Source: Microcaldota archaeon (GTDB lineage: Archaea; Micrarchaeota; Micrarchaeia; Anstonellales; Anstonellaceae). Taken from it: a stretch of DNA of 8,397 bases. The notes under the pieces are model-generated. The model worked only from the letters and a program-made list of their open reading frames with translations, was not told the DNA's origin and ran no database searches. The stretch covers positions 1 to 8,397 of the forward strand of contig JAOAJF010000028.1 in NCBI GenBank assembly GCA_026414325.1. The letters are read 5' to 3'. Position numbers and translations under genes: made by a program. The first letter of the stretch is position 1, and each line of letters begins with the position of its first letter. Positions 6,586 to 8,397 of the stretch are shown here, in pieces.

Positions 6586-7197
6586 TTAGTTTTTCATTAG
6601 ATTCTCTGCGATTTGTTTTGCTTTTTTGAATAATACAAAATCTTTAAATGAGTTGTATAAAGAGGTAAGCCCTAATAAAAATGAGCCTGCAGATAGACCT
6701 AAAATTATAGGGTCAAAAAAGAGATAAAAGGCGTTAAAGAAATATGATGCTGCTCCGATAAGACCTAGCCCTACGATAAAATCAATAGCTGCAGAGAATT
6801 TTCCTTTTTTCTGTTTCTCTGGATTTTCAAAAATTTGTGAATAGAATTCGGCTAAGAAAGTCTTTAATGAAGATTTCCATTCTTCAACTATAGAAAAAAG
6901 TGATTGCTTTGTTACATATTTGGCAAACTCCTTTTCAAGTAGTGGATCTCCTCTAACTTTCTGAGCTAAGTTATTTAACTCCTCCTTAGAAGCAGGTTGT
7001 ATTGAAAGATTTTCGACTTTGTTTTTGTAATTTTGAAATTCTAATATTTGCTTTATTGCATAGTTTGTTATTTTGTTAGATAGACTTTTGGAACATCTAA
7101 TGAAAGATGGGGAAGAGTTATATATTTCAACAAAGCGAGAGTTGTTTGTAGTATATTCACTAACTTTTTTTGAAAGTCTATTTAGATTGAATAACAC
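6586..7197 (-). CDS. 203-residue helical protein with C-terminal membrane hairpin, unknown
   Basis: I recognise no family. Residues 1-130 are polar and helical (for example ITNYAIKQILEFQNYKNKV, 43-61; KEELNNLAQKV, 71-81; SIVEEWKSSLKTFLAEFY, 102-119), with no signal peptide. Two membrane helices follow, about 137-156 (AIDFIVGLGLIGAASYFF) and 163-180 (PIILGLSAGSFLLGLTSL), then a basic helix with KK at 191-192. Both soluble ends are predicted in the cytoplasm, with the hairpin dipping through the membrane. The start is GTG 7197, supported by a strong ribosome site GGAAGGTGG 6 nt upstream. It lies downstream of tRNA-Ser but has its own promoter. Its architecture resembles that of the broken gene at 836-1431, including a shared I-D-x-x-V-G at the first membrane helix, which hints at distant relationship. 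Confidence 0.8.
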   Translation of the reverse strand: MLFNLNRLSKKVSEYTTNNSRFVEIYNSSPSFIRCSKSLSNKITNYAIKQILEFQNYKNKVENLSIQPASKEELNNLAQKVRGDPLLEKEFAKYVTKQSLFSIVEEWKSSLKTFLAEFYSQIFENPEKQKKGKFSAAIDFIVGLGLIGAASYFFNAFYLFFDPIILGLSAGSFLLGLTSLYNSFKDFVLFKKAKQIAENLMKN

Positions 7198-7203
7198 GTT
7201 TAA

Positions 7204-7212
7204 CCACCTTCC
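7204..7212 (-). promoter_or_regulatory. Strong ribosome site fixing a GTG start
   Basis: On the minus strand GGAAGGTGG is followed by a 6-nt spacer and then GTG 7197. Complementarity to the 16S 3' tail is long, and no better start codon lies at this distance. It therefore decides the non-ATG start of the 203-residue gene. Confidence 0.6.
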
Positions 7213-7233
7213 TTTTTATTTTATATATTATAA

Positions 7234-7245
7234 CAATATATAAGG
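7234..7245 (-). promoter_or_regulatory. TATA box of the 203-residue gene
   Basis: On the minus strand CCTTATATATTG is centred about 26 nt before 7212-7213. The transcript would therefore begin almost at the GGAAGGTGG ribosome site. A second A/T box (7216-7230) is too close, since it would exclude that site from the mRNA. Confidence 0.4.
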
Positions 7246-7282
7246 AAGTATTTAAATGTTTTGGTTGATGTATTTTCGTGTC

Positions 7283-7295
7283 TTAAAAAGAAAAA
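7283..7295 (-). terminator. T-tract terminator of tRNA-Ser
   Basis: Directly after the tRNA discriminator base the minus strand reads TTTTTCTTTTTAA, a bipartite T run typical of archaeal tRNA gene ends. It separates the tRNA unit from the promoter of the downstream 203-residue gene. Confidence 0.55.
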
Positions 7296-7378
7296 CGCCG
7301 GCGGCAGGATTTGAACCTGCAATCCCAAAAGGGACTGGTTCTCAAGACCAGCGCACTACCGGGTTATGCGACGCCGGC
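7296..7378 (-). tRNA. tRNA-Ser (anticodon UGA)
   Basis: On the minus strand the 83-nt sequence folds fully. The 7-bp acceptor is GCCGGCG/CGCCGGC with discriminator G. The D arm is GCA/TGC with GG in the loop. The anticodon stem is CTGGT/ACCAG with loop CTTGAGA, so the anticodon is TGA (plus-strand 7342-7344), reading UCA-type serine codons. A class II long variable arm, TCCC-TTTT-GGGA, is present, and the T arm is GCAGG/CCTGC with loop TTCAAAT. The long variable arm plus G73 agree with the serine identity. No intron is seen and CCA is not encoded, so CCA must be added by the nucleotidyltransferase. It lies only 11 nt behind the ferredoxin stop codon, which leaves little room for a separate promoter except within that gene, and is followed by a T tract. 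Confidence 0.96.
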
Positions 7379-7389
7379 AAAAATAAGAA

Positions 7390-7671
7390 TTAATCTAAAG
7401 TTTCGATAACTACATCTCCATTTATTACTACCTGGCAAGCTAGCCTTTGATTTTCAGCTGCACCAAATGCCTCTAATGTTGCTTTTTCGTTTTCTGTTTT
7501 TTGATTTAAATTTTCCATTCCTTTTACTATATTTACTAGACAAGTTAGGCAAACTCCCTCTTTACAGGAAAAGTTAATATTTGCACCAGATTTTTCTGCT
7601 ATATCTACTAATTTTGTTCCGGCTGGAACTTCTAAGACTATATTTTCTTTTTTGAAAGTTACCTTTGGCAA
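7390..7671 (-). CDS. [2Fe-2S] ferredoxin (plant/adrenodoxin-type fold)
   Basis: This small cytoplasmic electron carrier (93 residues from TTG 7671) begins MPKVTFKKENIVLEVPAGTK. The cluster ligands are C36-x4-C41-x2-C44 (in FSCKEGVCLTC) and a distal C79 in RLACQ. This is the classic four-cysteine [2Fe-2S] pattern, and length and order match the family. A longer reading from GTG 7680 is possible. That GTG is however part of a perfect ribosome site AGGTGATT, which sits at normal distance from TTG 7671, and MPKVTF is a natural family N-terminus, so TTG is the likely start. The redox partner is not shown by the neighbours: tRNA-Ser follows after 11 nt and a surface protein gene diverges upstream. 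Biological role (oxidoreductase partner, Fe-S supply) is open. Confidence 0.92.
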   Translation of the reverse strand: MPKVTFKKENIVLEVPAGTKLVDIAEKSGANINFSCKEGVCLTCLVNIVKGMENLNQKTENEKATLEAFGAAENQRLACQVVINGDVVIETLD

Positions 7672-7674
7672 GTT

Positions 7675-7683
7675 AATCACCTA
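7675..7683 (-). promoter_or_regulatory. Ribosome site that moves the ferredoxin start to TTG
   Basis: The minus strand reads TAGGTGATT, then AAC, then TTG. GGTGA is the consensus archaeal ribosome site and lies 5 nt before TTG 7671. The in-frame GTG at 7680 is inside the site and so is a poor start candidate. Confidence 0.6.
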
Positions 7684-7700
7684 AAATATTTTATGAACAA

Positions 7701-7712
7701 TTAATTTTTAAG
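7701..7712. promoter_or_regulatory. Shared A/T promoter box between ferredoxin and surface-protein genes
   Basis: TTAATTTTTAAG lies in the 62-nt divergent gap. Read on the plus strand it is centred about 27 nt before ATG 7734, fitting a leaderless start. Read on the minus strand it could place transcription just upstream of or at the AGGTGATT site of the ferredoxin. One box may serve both directions (inference). Confidence 0.35.
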
Positions 7713-7733
7713 TTTTAAGGTAGTTTTAGTTTT

Positions 7734-8270
7734 ATGACCCAAAAACCAAATTTTAAATTTGATAGAAATTCTCTTCTGACTATAGCTGTTATTATTTCTT
7801 TAATTCTATCTTTTATTTCCTTATATATTAGTGTAGAAAAACAAGCTGGATTAACAGAAGAGCAAAAAACTCAGCTAAAAGAAATTGCAAAGCAATTAAG
7901 AAATATCCAGCAAAAAGATTTGGTGCTTATAGCTCCACTTAAAACTACGGTCTATGCACAAAAAGAAATACCTGCAAATCAAGTTATTCCTGAAGATCTA
8001 ATGCTGGTTGTAAATACAACTTTGCCTATAAATACTACATTAGAAGCTGTAAGCACAAAAGGAGAAATAATGCGTTTGCAGCTTTTGGAAGATTTGCCTA
8101 TTGAGGGATATGTTCCAATAAAAGCAGTATACTCGCTTAATGATAGTAAAATAAAAATAGATCAGCAAATTCCAATCGAGTCTAAATTTTCCTTAACTTT
8201 CAAGGTTAATGTTGTTTATGGCCAGGAATTAAATGAAATAATTCAAAAAATTGAAGAACTAAGTAAATAA
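7734..8270 (+). CDS. Signal-anchored extracytoplasmic protein with SAF-like/IP-rich segment
   Basis: The 178-residue protein has one N-terminal membrane helix (about 12-33, TIAVIISLILSFISLYIS), then a short amphipathic helix (40-60, EEQKTQLKEIAKQLRNIQQ), then a beta-rich, Pro-containing domain and a short C-terminal helix. Residues 72-92 (TVYAQKEIPANQVIPEDLML) resemble the opening of SAF domains (V-x-A-x-x-x-I-P-A-x-x-V-I-x-x-D-L), as in CpaB-like and related proteins. The match covers only one motif and may be chance. The I/L-P pair recurs at 79, 85, 98, 121, 128 and 146, suggesting degenerate strand repeats. Asn-Thr-Thr sequons at 94-96 and 100-102 fit an outside location and N-glycosylation. 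It is monocistronic as far as visible, divergent from the ferredoxin, with a weak AAGGTAG 10 nt before the ATG and a TATA box. Function unknown. Confidence 0.8.
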   Translation: MTQKPNFKFDRNSLLTIAVIISLILSFISLYISVEKQAGLTEEQKTQLKEIAKQLRNIQQKDLVLIAPLKTTVYAQKEIPANQVIPEDLMLVVNTTLPINTTLEAVSTKGEIMRLQLLEDLPIEGYVPIKAVYSLNDSKIKIDQQIPIESKFSLTFKVNVVYGQELNEIIQKIEELSK

Positions 8271-8310
8271 AAAAAATAAATCAGAAAAAGTAATAAATTA
8301 GAAAAAGTGC
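8271..8310 (-). terminator. Repeated T tracts between convergent genes
   Basis: On the minus strand this stretch has a run of eight Ts and two copies of ACTTTTTCT (inside 8285-8307). Such runs directly after a minus-strand stop codon (8321) suit a terminator for the gene that enters from the right edge. Confidence 0.35.
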
Positions 8311-8320
8311 GAAGGAAAAC

Positions 8321-8397
8321 TTACAATGCTTCTTTTCCATAAAATATCAAAGCAAATTTTAGAGATTTTTTTAGATACCTATCAGATATTCTACTTC
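8321..8397 (-). CDS. C-terminal end of an unidentified minus-strand gene (partial)
   Basis: An open minus-strand frame enters from the right edge and ends at TAA 8323-8321. The visible part reads SRISDRYLKKSLKFALIFYG then KEAL. It is too short to place in a family. It is preferred over the opposing plus-strand frame (ATG 8326) because only 3 of 24 third codon positions are G or C, as in the neighbouring genes, against 8 of 23 in the plus reading. T tracts also follow the stop. The gene would be convergent with the surface-protein gene, 50 nt apart. This is a weak call. Confidence 0.4.
   Translation of the reverse strand, partial: SRISDRYLKKSLKFALIFYGKEAL

Noticed and set aside
8326..8397. 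Plus-strand partial gene beginning MLLFHKIS
   Set aside because: Third-position G/C is too high for this genome, AAGGA lies about 9 nt away, and it overlaps a better minus-strand frame. Kept only as an alternative.
1..8397. CRISPR array, insertion sequence, toxin-antitoxin or defence locus
   Set aside because: No spaced repeat series, transposase, terminal inverted repeats or recognisable nuclease/antitoxin pair is seen on either strand. The only repeats are very short.

Overview
The window looks like a low-GC archaeal chromosome segment, probably from a small-genome DPANN-type lineage (Woesearchaeota/Pacearchaeota-like; the lineage is inferred and was not tested). Evidence for Archaea: an isoleucyl-tRNA synthetase with the archaeal form of the first signature (H-x-G-T), a clamp-loader small subunit (RfcS), a serine tRNA with no encoded CCA, T-tract terminators, and a mix of TATA boxes about 25 nt before the start codon (leaderless style) and strong GGTGA/GGAGG-like ribosome sites. 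AGA arginine codons, ATA isoleucine codons and A/T third positions dominate.

Left part (1-1431). A minus-strand operon runs 712->1: a 57-residue two-helix membrane protein, a 111-residue soluble protein whose start overlaps the previous stop (ATGA), and, 17 nt further, the start of a phosphoribosyltransferase cut by the window edge. Divergent from it, 836-1431 is a broken plus-strand gene. Its coiled-coil N-terminal half and its coiled-coil plus membrane-hairpin C-terminal half lie in two frames, joined at a G4A5 run near 1010-1018.

Centre (1507-6565). ileS occupies most of the space on the minus strand, with a T-tract behind it and a perfect 13-nt tandem duplication in its upstream region. 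Divergently, a lipoprotein-like coiled-coil protein of unknown function starts behind an unusual run of seven Gs. It is followed by rfcS, the replication clamp-loader small subunit, which has its own TATA box.

Right part (6586-8397). On the minus strand lie a ferredoxin of the [2Fe-2S] type, tRNA-Ser(UGA) only 11 nt behind it, and a 203-residue helical protein with a C-terminal membrane hairpin, which has its own promoter. Divergent from the ferredoxin is a signal-anchored, glycosylation-sequon-bearing surface protein (7734-8270). The last 77 bases probably hold the C-terminal end of another minus-strand gene.

Most recognisable genes are housekeeping (translation, replication, nucleotide salvage, electron transfer). 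Interspersed are five genes I cannot assign to a known function (four membrane-associated: the 57-residue, broken-hairpin, lipoprotein-like and 203-residue proteins; plus the soluble 111-residue protein) and one surface protein with only a weak domain hint. I see no mobile element, CRISPR array, toxin-antitoxin pair or defence locus, and no convincing evidence for a coherent new multi-gene system.
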